Shown: positions 8,622 to 17,876 of the stretch, piece by piece | Numbering within the stretch: position 1 is the first letter of the stretch | Layout of the letters: every line of letters begins with the position of its first letter | Assembly: GCA_964580995.1 (NCBI GenBank) | Contig: CAZOMV010000036.1 | Coordinates: 1-48,131, forward strand | Direction of reading: 5' to 3' | DNA length: 48,131 nt | Source of the DNA: JAKJEP01 sp964580995 | GTDB lineage: Bacteria; Planctomycetota; Phycisphaerae; Sedimentisphaerales; SM23-30 | Translations under genes and position numbers: made by a program | The notes under the pieces: model-generated | What the model was told of the DNA's origin: nothing | Database searches by the model: none | The model's input: the letters and a program-made list of their open reading frames with translations, nothing else

Positions 8622-11387
8622 TCACCGGGGAGCGGTGAAATGATATTGCCCGGATTCTACGTTAAAAACAGCCGCGCCATTTTCCATCCGTATAAATTGG
8701 ATCCCTTCATTCTGAGGGATGGGTTTATCATCTTCCCTGACATCTTCCGCTTTTGCGGCTGGAACATAGACCGTGGCGGTGGCATTGGCGGGAATAACAA
8801 TCTCTAAAGAAATAGTGTTGCCCACTTTTTCCCAGGCAGAGCGGATTTCACCCCGGATGGATTGAAAAGTAGCCCGGACATAGGTCAAATCGCCAACCAT
8901 ATGCGGTTTGATAAGGATCCGGCGAAATCCGATATCGCTGGGATCGGGCCGGATACCGGCCAGGTATTCATAAAACCAAATGGTCAGATCGCCTACCAGC
9001 ATCAAATGGTTGTGTGAGTTCATCGCCGGGTCAGCCGTATTGCCGTTCCACAGTTCCCAGATGGTCGTCGCCTGATTTTCGATCATATAGCCCCAACTGG
9101 GATAATCCTTCTGGGTGGCCAGCGTATAAGCCACATCGGCCCGGCCATGATCCGACAAAACCCGCATCAGCCATTGCCCTCCGATTAATCCGGTGCCCAC
9201 GTGACCTTGGGTACCGATCAGAATTTTGTTTACCAGTGCCTCGAATACCTGCTGCTCATATTCCTGCGGCACCATAGCAAACGCCAAAGCCAGAATACTG
9301 GCTGTCTGCGTCCCGTTGTCATAATCGAAACTGCCGGGATTGAAAAATTTGGCATGAAAGGCTTGTTTCACTTTTTCGGCCTGATCCGCATATTCCCGGG
9401 CTTCCTGCGGCTTTTCCAGAATCCCGGCAAAATGTGCCAGCAGCAGCAGGTTTTTATAATAATACGTGGTTCCCAAAATCGCTTTACAGGTCACACGCCG
9501 GGGATCCTGCGAATGGATCAGTTCCGGGGACTCCGGCGGGACACACCAGTCCCCATATTGATCCTGCGGCATGATCCCATTTTCCAGGAAGCCGCTCATG
9601 AAGGCCATCCATTTTTTCATATTCGGATAATGCCGCTCCAGAACCCGCCGGTCCGCATAAAATACATAATGCCAGTCGGGTATGATCGTGTACACACTGG
9701 GCCAGGTCATATTATTGGAGCAAATATTCCAAAAGGGCGGGGCCACATCCGGAATTTCCCCTTTTTCCGACTGGGCCAGTTGAATGTCCGTCAGCCACTT
9801 GGAATAGAAATTGGCAACGTCATAGAAATACGCCTCGCCCCGCGATTCGGCGGCCCGATCCCCCAGCCAGCCCTGCCGCTCATCCCGCTGCGGGCAATCG
9901 GTGGGAATGCTGTGGTAGTTTCCCCGCGTACCCCAGACGATGTTTTTGTATATCTGGTTCAACAGCGGATTCGAACAGGAAAAATCACCCGCTTTTCGCA
10001 GATCATCATGGATAACCTTCCCTTCCAGAACAGATAGATCAGGCGCACCCGGATAGCCCGTCATCTCCACGTACCGAAAACCATGATATGAAAACCGCGG
10101 CTCATAGAACTCCGTTCCTTCCCCTTTTAATATATAGGAATCCGTTACTTTACACGAACGCAGATTATCAAGATACAACGCACCCTGATCGTTGAGAACT
10201 TCAGCATGGCGCAAGCGAATTTCCGTTCCTCGCGGGCCTTTCACCCTCAGCCGGCACCAGCCTACAAAATTCTGGCCCATATCATAGATATACATGCCAG
10301 GCTGGGGATTGGTCATCGCTTTGGGTTGAATCGTTTCCGTTACCCGAATCGGTTCGATATACTGACAGACCAATTTCCCTTTCGGGGCTTCCACCTTCTG
10401 GACCGGTTTCCAGTTACTGTCATCAAAACCCGTTTCGCACCAGCCGGGCATTTCCTGGCGAGCATCATATTCCTCCCCATCATATTCATTGTTGGAAACG
10501 ATCGGCCCCTCGCTGGTTATTTTCCATTGTTCATCACTGACGACATATTCAGTACTGCCATCCTCATACTCCAGCCGAAGATGCAAAATAACTTTGGGAT
10601 AACCATAATATTTATAGCCTATCGGAAGGTTGATACGAGGTCCGTAATATCTTCCATTGCCCAGCCAGATTCCCACGGCATTCCGGCCTTCTCGCAATTG
10701 ATCCGTTATATCATAAGTCTCGTAAAAGACCAATTTATCATAATCCGTCTGTCCGGGCGCCAGGACGTGATCCCCCGCCTTTTGCCCGTTGAGATACAAT
10801 TCATACCATCCCAGGCCGCTGATATACGCCACGGCACGATCCAGCTTCTTTTCGATGGTAAACTCTTTCCGCACCATCCGGGCCGGTAACTGAACCGACT
10901 CATTTTCCCTCGGTGCCGCTTCATCCCAGCCGATCCACACGGCCTGCCAGTCGCTGGGATTTAACAATCCTATCGTCCACATTGCCGGCTCGCTCCACGC
11001 GGAACAAACTCCCTCTTTATCCCAGACCCGCACCTTCCAGAAGCATCGCCTATGGGAACTCAGACTTTTGCCATGATAAACAATACCGCTGGTCTCATTC
11101 GATAAAGCCTTGCCGGTATCCCACCAATCTCCCGTATCACGATCCAGATTTTTTCTGTCACCGGCGACAAGAATTTGATACGCAGTTTGGTTCTGGCCTC
11201 TTTGGCTGGATTGGACAACCCAACTGAGTCGGGGTTCAACGGTGTCTATTCCCAAAGGATCGATACGATTTTCACAACGTAAATAAGGTACGGTAACCGT
11301 AGCTTGGCCATAAGCCGCCGCCACTGGCAAAAAAACTATTATAATCCACAATAAACAGTAGATAGAATTTTTTCTTTTGTTCATCAT
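8622..11387 (-). CDS. GH78 alpha-L-rhamnosidase, secreted
   Basis: Hydrolyses terminal alpha-L-rhamnosyl bonds outside the cytoplasm. The 921 residues carry a signal peptide (YCLLWIIIVFLPVAAAYGQA), an N-terminal Bac_rhamnosid_N-type beta region with GWYELYLNGQKAGDHVLAPGQTDY, a concanavalin-like domain, the (alpha/alpha)6 barrel and a C-terminal beta domain. The catalytic signature DCPQRDERQGWLGD lies at about 497-510, with the second acidic residue expected in TTIWELWNG (E778). The start is placed at ATG 11387, where AGAGG lies 7 bp upstream, rather than at an earlier in-frame codon. It is the last gene of the operon beginning with the UroD-like gene, 74 bp after the GH127-SGNH gene, so it is probably under the LacI-type regulator at 16827-17855. 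Confidence 0.94.
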   Translation of the reverse strand: MMNKRKNSIYCLLWIIIVFLPVAAAYGQATVTVPYLRCENRIDPLGIDTVEPRLSWVVQSSQRGQNQTAYQILVAGDRKNLDRDTGDWWDTGKALSNETSGIVYHGKSLSSHRRCFWKVRVWDKEGVCSAWSEPAMWTIGLLNPSDWQAVWIGWDEAAPRENESVQLPARMVRKEFTIEKKLDRAVAYISGLGWYELYLNGQKAGDHVLAPGQTDYDKLVFYETYDITDQLREGRNAVGIWLGNGRYYGPRINLPIGYKYYGYPKVILHLRLEYEDGSTEYVVSDEQWKITSEGPIVSNNEYDGEEYDARQEMPGWCETGFDDSNWKPVQKVEAPKGKLVCQYIEPIRVTETIQPKAMTNPQPGMYIYDMGQNFVGWCRLRVKGPRGTEIRLRHAEVLNDQGALYLDNLRSCKVTDSYILKGEGTEFYEPRFSYHGFRYVEMTGYPGAPDLSVLEGKVIHDDLRKAGDFSCSNPLLNQIYKNIVWGTRGNYHSIPTDCPQRDERQGWLGDRAAESRGEAYFYDVANFYSKWLTDIQLAQSEKGEIPDVAPPFWNICSNNMTWPSVYTIIPDWHYVFYADRRVLERHYPNMKKWMAFMSGFLENGIMPQDQYGDWCVPPESPELIHSQDPRRVTCKAILGTTYYYKNLLLLAHFAGILEKPQEAREYADQAEKVKQAFHAKFFNPGSFDYDNGTQTASILALAFAMVPQEYEQQVFEALVNKILIGTQGHVGTGLIGGQWLMRVLSDHGRADVAYTLATQKDYPSWGYMIENQATTIWELWNGNTADPAMNSHNHLMLVGDLTIWFYEYLAGIRPDPSDIGFRRILIKPHMVGDLTYVRATFQSIRGEIRSAWEKVGNTISLEIVIPANATATVYVPAAKAEDVREDDKPIPQNEGIQFIRMENGAAVFNVESGQYHFTAPR

Positions 11388-11461
11388 AATTTTACCTCTG
11401 CATTTGTTTGATTTCTTATTGTGTGCAATTGGTATTATCCGCAATCTATGGGAAAAATAAC

Positions 11462-14400
11462 TTACGGCTGGGCGGTCATGGCCTTCCACAGCAGATCGGC
11501 GATGGCCTGCATCCCCTTATCGCCGGGATGGGCGGCGACACCGTCGTGCTGGTAGCTTCGTTCCGAGCGGGCCATGTTCGATTCCTCCCGGCCGAGATGG
11601 CCGATATAGACATACAGACCGCCGGCCTCCGCGCAGCACTGCCGCATGATCTCATCTTTGACATCGTCCGGCCAGAAACAGCTCCGCACATAGATGACCG
11701 GCCGGCCGCTCTGTTTGACCGCCTGCAAGAGATGCAGGAAACTTTTCCGGAAACCGGCCTGTAATTCTGCCGTATTTAAGGGGGTCACATTCTCACCAAT
11801 TGCCACAACAACAACGTCGGGACGGAACGCCAGTTGTTCTTTAAGCCGGGACTCGATGTCATAGCTCTCGAAATTCCGCTCGAAATCGGCGATATTATTG
11901 ATGGATGTTTCCGGCTGCCTGCCGGTCAGGGCCGCGAGGGAGCCGGCCAGCAGGTGGACATAATCCTTATCCGCGCTGCTGGCGGCCATGCCCCAGTTGC
12001 CGTCCCAATATACCTCCGGTGCGGGCGGGACCAGGGTGATGCTGTTGCCCAGGAACAGGATGCGGTCCGCCTGGATGCCGCAGCCGCCGGAAATGCGGGC
12101 CGGCTGGGGGTCGGGCGGAGTAGGGGGGTACAGTTCGATCTCGCTGATCTGGCATGCGTTGGCGTAGGCCGGGTTGGCGGAGGCACGAATCACCAGGCGG
12201 AACGTGTCCGTTAGCACCGGCTCGATCACAGCACGGTAGTAGCGGATATTGCGGTTCCGGTAATCATCGACGTCGAACACCGGCCGATCCTGGCCCTCGA
12301 CGCGAACGATCCCCTGAAAGCTGGTCGGATACCCGGCCGGGTCGGCAAAACGGATGATAATAGTACCAATCCGCGCCGGTTGCGGCAGCTTCACTTCGAT
12401 CCAGTGGGGATGGGGGGTATCGAGTGTGGAAACCCACCGGTTGGAAAAATCCCACGGCCCGGCGATGATGCCGTCAATGGCTTCGCCGGTACAGGCAGGC
12501 TCTTTGTCATACTCACTGTCAGCGGTTGCTATGGCTCCTTTGCTTGCCAGGGCCAGATCGTCCAGCCGCACGCCCCGTTCCGCCTGCAAGTCAGGTGCTG
12601 CCTCCCGGATCGCCGAATGCCAGGCGTCGCCCGTCTCATAAGCGGTGCCCAAATCCAGCGGTTGGGGCAACCAGGTGCGGAAACGGTTGGTCTTGGCCCA
12701 TTGGTTGCCGGCCGAGGCGTAATCACACAAAGTCAGCGAAGTATTTTTGCCATTGATCAGAAACGGCACGTCGAAGGCCATCCAGGTGCCGGCCTTTTCC
12801 GCCGCCTGCGGATTCGGCTGCAAATCCGCCAGCGAAGCGGCGTTCCGGTCCAGCGTAATCTCGGTATTCGGCTCGGCGGGAACAAAACGGTCATCCAGGG
12901 CCAGCACGATCGATCCGCGTTGTAAAGCCAGTTGCCCCTTGCCGTCCGGGGCCTCGACCACCTGGGTTCGCAGGTCCAGCGTCAGTTCGATCTGATCGCC
13001 ATCGGCCCACTGACGATTGATTGTCGCATATGTGCCCGGCTGCACCGGCTGTGCTTCCCCGTTCACTTTCAGGGTTGTCTCCCGGCTCCACGCCGGAATC
13101 CGCAGTGTTACTGTGAAGGTCTCCGGTTGGTCAGGCTTGACCGATATCCGCACGATCCCTTCACGCGGATAATCCGTTGCCATTTCGATCCGCACCCTGC
13201 CGCCGGAGGCAGTCTTCGTTTCTGCATATCCAGGGAAATACAGATTCACCGCCGGTCCCTCCGCCGTCTGCATCACCGACCAGAACGGCGTGAGCATCAG
13301 GCCCCGACAGCCGCTGACAATGCAGCAGCTCAAACCAATATCGGCCTGTGCCACCCAGCTCGGTACCCGCTCGCCCAGCAGTCCGTCGTAATAGCCCCAC
13401 CAGTGGCCATCCGGCAGCAGCGCCCCCAGCAGGGCGTTATAGAGACTCCTCTCCATCTCGTCGGCATAGACCGGATCGCCCGTCAGCCGCAGCAACTGCC
13501 AGCACAGGTACATCCAGTGGGTGGTCACGCACGTTTCCGCCGGATTGAACACAATCCGCGTCTGCTGCGAGCGGCCTTTGAACCAATGCTCTCCTTCCGA
13601 ACCAGTCCCCGTTATAAACAATTCTTCTTCGCGGATACTTTTGGCCAGCGCGACGGCCGCATCGAGGTACTTCCGTTCCCCGGTCGCGCGGTACATCTCG
13701 CAGATCCCGATAAAGCAGTACATCTGCTCGTATGCTTTCGGATATCCGATCTCGATGGCTGGCTTACCGGCCAGGGCATCCTCGACCAGCCGCAATCCCT
13801 GCGGGACCAGTTTGCCCGGTTCATTCCATTGAGCCACAATCTGTTCGGCAAAATCCCGGTACTTCTGCCGGCCGGTCCGCTGGTAGAGCAACGCCCCGGA
13901 CTCCACCACCACACTGGGCGCCAGGCCCTTAAAATTCGGCCAGCTCAGGTCCGCCAGCCGCAGATCCCGCTGCTTCAGTTCGTCGATCAGGCAATCCAAC
14001 TCCCGGCAGGCGGCTTCCAGGACCGCTTGATCGTTGGTCAGGTCATAATATGCCGTCAGTCCCAGGATCGTGCACTGGCGTGCCCAGATATCGTACGCAC
14101 CAATTAACCGTTTATCCCCGTCAAAGGTACCGATATACCCGTCCGCTCCCTGGGTGGCAAGCAAATCATATACCGCCCGGTCCAGCCATTGCCGGTGCCC
14201 CAGCGTCGGCTGATGGGCGTAGCCCCAGGCCAGCCCGGTAAACCACTTGCCCCAGTAATCACCCCGCCACTGGTCATCGCGAGTATCGGTCTTATAGCGA
14301 AACGGATCGATGATCCGGTTCAGGTCCCACACGGTAATCAGGTTCTCCATGCAATCCGACATTCGTTGCCCGATATGCCCGTCCATATGAATCTGACCGG

Positions 14401-14536
14401 CGGACAAATGCGACTGCACGTCGGTCACCGCCGCCTTTGGCAAAGATTGCCCCTGGACATTGCTGCTATGGATGCATCCCAAAAATAGTAAAACCAGCAA
14501 GGTTATATCTGTGAATTGACTGATTCGTTGGTTCAT
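11462..14536 (-). CDS. GH127-type glycosidase fused to discoidin-like and SGNH esterase domains
   Basis: A secreted 1024-residue three-part protein. Residues 1-29 are a signal peptide. Residues about 40-545 are a DUF1680/GH127-like (alpha/alpha) catalytic unit with E334-T-C336 and C404-C405, the expected glutamate and Cys zinc site. Residues about 655-803 resemble an F5/8 type C (CBM32-like) sugar-binding sandwich. Residues 822-1024 are an SGNH/GDSL hydrolase with block I GNSIT (S832), block III GEN (914-916) and D998/H1003 in DGVAAHPGDKG. The predicted chemistry is removal of an arabinofuranosyl-like residue together with deacylation of the same glycan. It lies between the rhamnose symporter and GH78 genes. 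AAAGGAAA precedes the ATG. Confidence 0.88.
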   Translation of the reverse strand: MNQRISQFTDITLLVLLFLGCIHSSNVQGQSLPKAAVTDVQSHLSAGQIHMDGHIGQRMSDCMENLITVWDLNRIIDPFRYKTDTRDDQWRGDYWGKWFTGLAWGYAHQPTLGHRQWLDRAVYDLLATQGADGYIGTFDGDKRLIGAYDIWARQCTILGLTAYYDLTNDQAVLEAACRELDCLIDELKQRDLRLADLSWPNFKGLAPSVVVESGALLYQRTGRQKYRDFAEQIVAQWNEPGKLVPQGLRLVEDALAGKPAIEIGYPKAYEQMYCFIGICEMYRATGERKYLDAAVALAKSIREEELFITGTGSEGEHWFKGRSQQTRIVFNPAETCVTTHWMYLCWQLLRLTGDPVYADEMERSLYNALLGALLPDGHWWGYYDGLLGERVPSWVAQADIGLSCCIVSGCRGLMLTPFWSVMQTAEGPAVNLYFPGYAETKTASGGRVRIEMATDYPREGIVRISVKPDQPETFTVTLRIPAWSRETTLKVNGEAQPVQPGTYATINRQWADGDQIELTLDLRTQVVEAPDGKGQLALQRGSIVLALDDRFVPAEPNTEITLDRNAASLADLQPNPQAAEKAGTWMAFDVPFLINGKNTSLTLCDYASAGNQWAKTNRFRTWLPQPLDLGTAYETGDAWHSAIREAAPDLQAERGVRLDDLALASKGAIATADSEYDKEPACTGEAIDGIIAGPWDFSNRWVSTLDTPHPHWIEVKLPQPARIGTIIIRFADPAGYPTSFQGIVRVEGQDRPVFDVDDYRNRNIRYYRAVIEPVLTDTFRLVIRASANPAYANACQISEIELYPPTPPDPQPARISGGCGIQADRILFLGNSITLVPPAPEVYWDGNWGMAASSADKDYVHLLAGSLAALTGRQPETSINNIADFERNFESYDIESRLKEQLAFRPDVVVVAIGENVTPLNTAELQAGFRKSFLHLLQAVKQSGRPVIYVRSCFWPDDVKDEIMRQCCAEAGGLYVYIGHLGREESNMARSERSYQHDGVAAHPGDKGMQAIADLLWKAMTAQP

Positions 14537-14549
14537 AATAGTTTCCTTT

Positions 14550-14585
14550 CGGTCTGGTTGGTCGGGTTGGTCGGATTGGTCGGGT
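14550..14585. repeat. Tandem 9-bp repeat, four units (TGGTCGGGT family)
   Basis: Four contiguous 9-mers fill the gap between the symporter stop and the ribosome site of the GH127-SGNH gene: CGGTCTGGT, TGGTCGGGT, TGGTCGGAT, TGGTCGGGT (+ strand). Two further units lie at 46071-46088 on the other strand and three inside a coding sequence near 47042-47068. Confidence 0.85.
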
Positions 14586-15596
14586 TCAGATCAGTTTGCT
14601 CAAGCCCACAATAATCACGGATCCTAACAACAAAAGTGTGCCCCATGTCATCTTTTTTACTGCGCGGGGGTCTGCGCCGCGCCATTCCCCGGACAGAATC
14701 CCCCACAAATTACCCACCACCACCGTTACCGCCATCAGCACGAGCCAGGCCACGGTTGTTCCCAGATCACCCATATGCGAGGCTCCGGCCCCATACAGCA
14801 TAATGCAGCCAAACCACAAAATCCCCATCAAAAACGACCGGCCCCAATGTCCCCCGACCTGACCCTGAACATATCGGCTCGCCGTCCCCCTCCGCACAAA
14901 AAGAGCGCCGCAGTACACCAGATACGGCACAAATCCCCCCGGCAGGGCCAGAAACCAGATGGCGTTGTTCACCTGGAAGCTGGAGGCCGTTTCCCCCAGA
15001 TGGTCGCGGGCGATCTGCGCGATGGGTGCGCCGAAATCAAACGCCAGATTCAGCATCGCGCTCAGAATCCCCGAAGCAATGCACACCACCAGTCCTACTC
15101 GAAACGAACTCCCCCTTGCCGAGCCGCTCCCTTGCCGAATCTGCCCCGCCTGCCCGCAGAAAAACACCCCCAGTATCGCCGCCGCCATCGCCGCCAATAT
15201 CACCAGCCCCGGCCTGCTGAAGATCATCTGCGGATTATGCACGCACATCGGCACCAGTGAGCCCGCCACCGCGATAATCCCCATAATAATCGTATAGCCC
15301 AGCGAAAACCCCAGCAAATGCAGCCCCAGCCCGAACGTTAGCGAGCCGATCCCCCACCCCGCCCCCAATAAAAATGTCTGCCACAAAATCCGGTCCGGCG
15401 TATCCCGGTAGATGCCCCATAACTCCGGATACGCCAGCAGCAAAATCAGGCCCGGATATAGAATCATGGCCGAAACCGCATACAAAAACCACGTGTTCTC
15501 CCATTCCCACTTTACATTCCGCTTCATGGGAACCGCAAAACTGCCGTTTAGAATCCCCGAAAGCACCGCCGATAGCATACCGATTAGTGTGTTCAT
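14586..15596 (-). CDS. rhaT: RhaT-type L-rhamnose:H+ symporter
   Basis: Inner-membrane sugar importer of 336 residues, predicted with about ten membrane helices, the usual size for RhaT. It begins MNTLIGMLSAVLSGILNGSFAVPMKRNVKWEWENTW, which fits the RhaT N-terminus (small Gly/Ser-rich first helix, then a charged loop with WEWEN). The substrate is probably L-rhamnose released by the GH78 enzyme of the same operon. CGGAG precedes the ATG. It starts 27 bp after the UroD-like gene and ends 50 bp before the next gene, the gap being filled by a 9-bp tandem repeat. RhaT homologues in other phyla may carry different deoxysugars, so the substrate rests partly on context. Confidence 0.88.
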   Translation of the reverse strand: MNTLIGMLSAVLSGILNGSFAVPMKRNVKWEWENTWFLYAVSAMILYPGLILLLAYPELWGIYRDTPDRILWQTFLLGAGWGIGSLTFGLGLHLLGFSLGYTIIMGIIAVAGSLVPMCVHNPQMIFSRPGLVILAAMAAAILGVFFCGQAGQIRQGSGSARGSSFRVGLVVCIASGILSAMLNLAFDFGAPIAQIARDHLGETASSFQVNNAIWFLALPGGFVPYLVYCGALFVRRGTASRYVQGQVGGHWGRSFLMGILWFGCIMLYGAGASHMGDLGTTVAWLVLMAVTVVVGNLWGILSGEWRGADPRAVKKMTWGTLLLLGSVIIVGLSKLI

Positions 15597-15623
15597 TACC
15601 GTTCTCCGTTATTTCGCAAAATC

Positions 15624-16757
15624 TTAGAATAATTTCGACAGATTGATTTTGTCCTCGCCGCTGCTTTCCGTCTGCACCGACAGAATCGAATCGTCAATCT
15701 TCCGGCACAAACTCCCCGCTGTCTGATACAGGGCGATGATATTCTCCAGCGGCGTCCCCACCTGAATGGCGTGCGTCGGCCCCAGAAACAGTCCCCCCTT
15801 GGGAAACATTTTTAACCGCCGCCGCACTTCCGCCTCCACCTCATGGGCCGTCCCCCACGCCATTGTCGTTTGCACGCACACACTGCCGCAAAACGTCAGC
15901 TTCTTCCCGAAATCCTGCTGCAATCGGGCAATATCCATCTCCGGCGTCGTCGGCTGCACCACATCATACACATCCAGCCCCAGCTCGATCAGTCGCGGCA
16001 AAAACGCCCGCACGCACCCGCACATGTGCATCATACTCCGGGCGCCATACCGATGCACCATCTCAAAATACCGGGCAAACTTCGGCGCAAACAATTTCTC
16101 AAAGGTCTCCATCCGCATAATCTGTCCCCGCTGGGTCCCCAGGTCTTCCCCGATATGCGTAAAATCGATCAAACCTTCCGCCGCTTCCAGCGCCCGCTTA
16201 TGCATCTCATAATAAAATTGAAACCGCGCCTCCATGATCGCCAGATACACCGGATCTTCCGTCGCCAGGTCCATCAATACCTGCTCCGTCCCGCGGGCAC
16301 GGGCGATACTGTTGATAAAATCCATATCCCCTGCCGTGCCGAAACAGACCGCATGAGTTTTCCGAATCTCCTGACATTGCCGCTTGATCGTGGAAAAATC
16401 GAACCAGTCCGCCTGCGGAAAATGCGACCGGTCCAGCTCCTCCAGCGAATGAACATTTGCATAGGGCAGATAGCTGGCCTCCAGGTATTTGCCGCCCTCA
16501 AACTGGGCATACGAATACCGCTCCCCCCAGTACCCCTCCGTACTGCCATCCGGGTAGGTCTTCAACTCCGGCCCGTGGTAAATCGGCTCCACATACCGGA
16601 AATCATCCCCCACCACCCGCAGCACCTGCTCCATATTGCTCAGCCCGAAATGGTCCATGATCAACCGGTTAATTTCCGGCGTTCCCTCATGCTTGATTGG
16701 TATCCGGTCATATCCTTTTCTCTCAAACGCACTTATAACTCGTTCACGGGAATTCAT
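15624..16757 (-). CDS. UroD/MtaA-family protein, not heme-type
   Basis: A 377-residue barrel protein of the uroporphyrinogen decarboxylase superfamily (PF01208). It lacks a clear UroD N-terminus and instead has an H-x-C...C pattern, H244-M-C246 and C290 (TFCGS), like the zinc site of MtaA/MtbA corrinoid methyltransferases. It is the first gene of the rhamnose operon. Family members of this type are frequent in planctomycete sugar clusters, where their reaction is not known; roles in methyl transfer or in sugar metabolism are possible. No corrinoid protein is encoded nearby. GAGGT lies before the ATG, and the promoter upstream contains a LacI-type operator, so sugar-dependent expression is expected. 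Confidence 0.8.
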   Translation of the reverse strand: MNSRERVISAFERKGYDRIPIKHEGTPEINRLIMDHFGLSNMEQVLRVVGDDFRYVEPIYHGPELKTYPDGSTEGYWGERYSYAQFEGGKYLEASYLPYANVHSLEELDRSHFPQADWFDFSTIKRQCQEIRKTHAVCFGTAGDMDFINSIARARGTEQVLMDLATEDPVYLAIMEARFQFYYEMHKRALEAAEGLIDFTHIGEDLGTQRGQIMRMETFEKLFAPKFARYFEMVHRYGARSMMHMCGCVRAFLPRLIELGLDVYDVVQPTTPEMDIARLQQDFGKKLTFCGSVCVQTTMAWGTAHEVEAEVRRRLKMFPKGGLFLGPTHAIQVGTPLENIIALYQTAGSLCRKIDDSILSVQTESSGEDKINLSKLF

Positions 16758-16776
16758 ATTTTTTACCTCACTAAAG

Positions 16777-16806
16777 ATTAAAACGGGAACGTTCCCATAT
16801 TTTCAA
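16777..16806 (-). promoter_or_regulatory. Promoter of the rhamnose operon
   Basis: On the minus strand TTGAAA (16801-16806), an 18-bp spacer and TTTAAT (16777-16782), about 20 bp before the UroD-like ATG. The spacer contains the LacI-type operator at 16785-16796, so repressor binding would block RNA polymerase directly. Confidence 0.7.
16785..16796. promoter_or_regulatory. LacI-family operator, GGGAACGTTCCC
   Basis: A perfect 12-bp palindrome with central AACGTT, followed by ATA. It is nearly identical to the site over the lacI-type gene's own promoter (17877-17894). The CG-centred symmetric form is typical of LacI-family operators. Confidence 0.8.
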
Positions 16807-16826
16807 CCAAAAAACGCCTTTCCATT

Positions 16827-17855
16827 TCACGAAACCAAAACCGGGCAGTTCCGGCTCTTGTCCGTTGATCCTCGTATAATCAATTCACAGTCCAGCAGTA
16901 CTTTCCGGCTTTCCATCTCCGGCTCTTTGATTTTCTGGATAATAATCTCCGCCGCGCACCGCCCTAACTCATCAATCTTTTGTGCGATGGTCGTCAGCCC
17001 CGGCTCCATCAAATCCGCCAGCGGAATATTATCAAACCCCACCACACTCACCTCCTCCGGCACCGCCACCCCAGCGTAGCGCAAATACTTCATCGCCCCG
17101 ATAGCCATCACATCCGTCGCCGCCATGATCGCATCGGGAGCCTTTTCCTTTTGCAGAAAATATTCCGCCCCCTCAAATCCGCTGCGCATCTGAAAATTCC
17201 CTTCATAGATCAACCCCTCCTCCGCTTCCAGACCCGCCTCTGCCAGCGCCTGCTCATAACCCCGAAATCGTTCGTTCGTTACCCAGTGCCGCGAGGATCC
17301 CTTGATATAGGCAATCCGCCGTTTGCCCTTCTCGATCAAATATTCCGCCGCCTTCCGGCTCCACGTAAAACCGTCCGACACCACACAGCTCATCGGCTCA
17401 TCCACCAGCACCGGGTCCATAAACACCACGGCAGTGGTCCTGGCAATCTCCGCCAACCGGTGAATGGTCGCTTCATTTCGATTATAGGAATTGAAAATAA
17501 TCCCGTCGATCTTCCGGTTGACCAGAATCTCCAGTGTCGGCAATTCCTTCTCCCCATTTTCCCCTGTTATACAAATCATATTCAGATACCCGTGCTGGCG
17601 GGACACCGCCTCGATCCCCTTGAACAATTCCGGATAGAACGGATTGGAAAAATCCGCAATCAGGATCCCGATAGTCTTCGTGCGGCTGGTCTTCATCCCT
17701 TGGGCAAAAAAATTCGGGCTGTAGTGTAACTCCTCCATCGCCGCCACGATCTTCTTGCGGGTATCCTCCTTCACCGGCCCGTTGCGGTTGATATACCGCG
17801 ATACGGTCGTCTTGGACACCTGTGCCAGCTTTGCCACATCTATGATCGTTGCCAT
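16827..17855 (-). CDS. LacI-family transcriptional regulator of the rhamnose/arabinose operon
   Basis: A 342-residue cytoplasmic repressor or activator. The N-terminal helix-turn-helix is complete (TIIDVAKLAQVSKTTVSRYINRNGPVKEDTRKKI), followed by the hinge and a periplasmic-binding-protein-like effector domain (IGILIADFSNPFYPELFKGIE; VVGFDNIPLADLMEPGLTTI). The ligand is probably a sugar or sugar catabolite from the rhamnose pathway. It lies immediately upstream of the operon 16757-8622 on the same strand. Two matching palindromes, one on its own start region and one between the -35 and -10 of the operon, support autoregulation and operon control. The initiation region has only a weak ribosome site (CAGGAA). 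Confidence 0.92.
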   Translation of the reverse strand: MATIIDVAKLAQVSKTTVSRYINRNGPVKEDTRKKIVAAMEELHYSPNFFAQGMKTSRTKTIGILIADFSNPFYPELFKGIEAVSRQHGYLNMICITGENGEKELPTLEILVNRKIDGIIFNSYNRNEATIHRLAEIARTTAVVFMDPVLVDEPMSCVVSDGFTWSRKAAEYLIEKGKRRIAYIKGSSRHWVTNERFRGYEQALAEAGLEAEEGLIYEGNFQMRSGFEGAEYFLQKEKAPDAIMAATDVMAIGAMKYLRYAGVAVPEEVSVVGFDNIPLADLMEPGLTTIAQKIDELGRCAAEIIIQKIKEPEMESRKVLLDCELIIRGSTDKSRNCPVLVS

Positions 17856-17876
17856 CGGTCGAGCATTCCTGTTTCT

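Noticed and set aside
8620..8638. Hairpin TCACCG-GGGAG-CGGTGA between the convergent asnS and GH78 ends
   Set aside because: The stem includes the GH78 stop codon and is not followed by a T-run on either strand, so it is a poor terminator.
9950..9980. tRNA-like GGTTCAA...GATTCGAAC
   Set aside because: It lies inside the GH78 coding sequence and no acceptor, D or anticodon arms can be formed. No tRNA or rRNA gene was found in the window.
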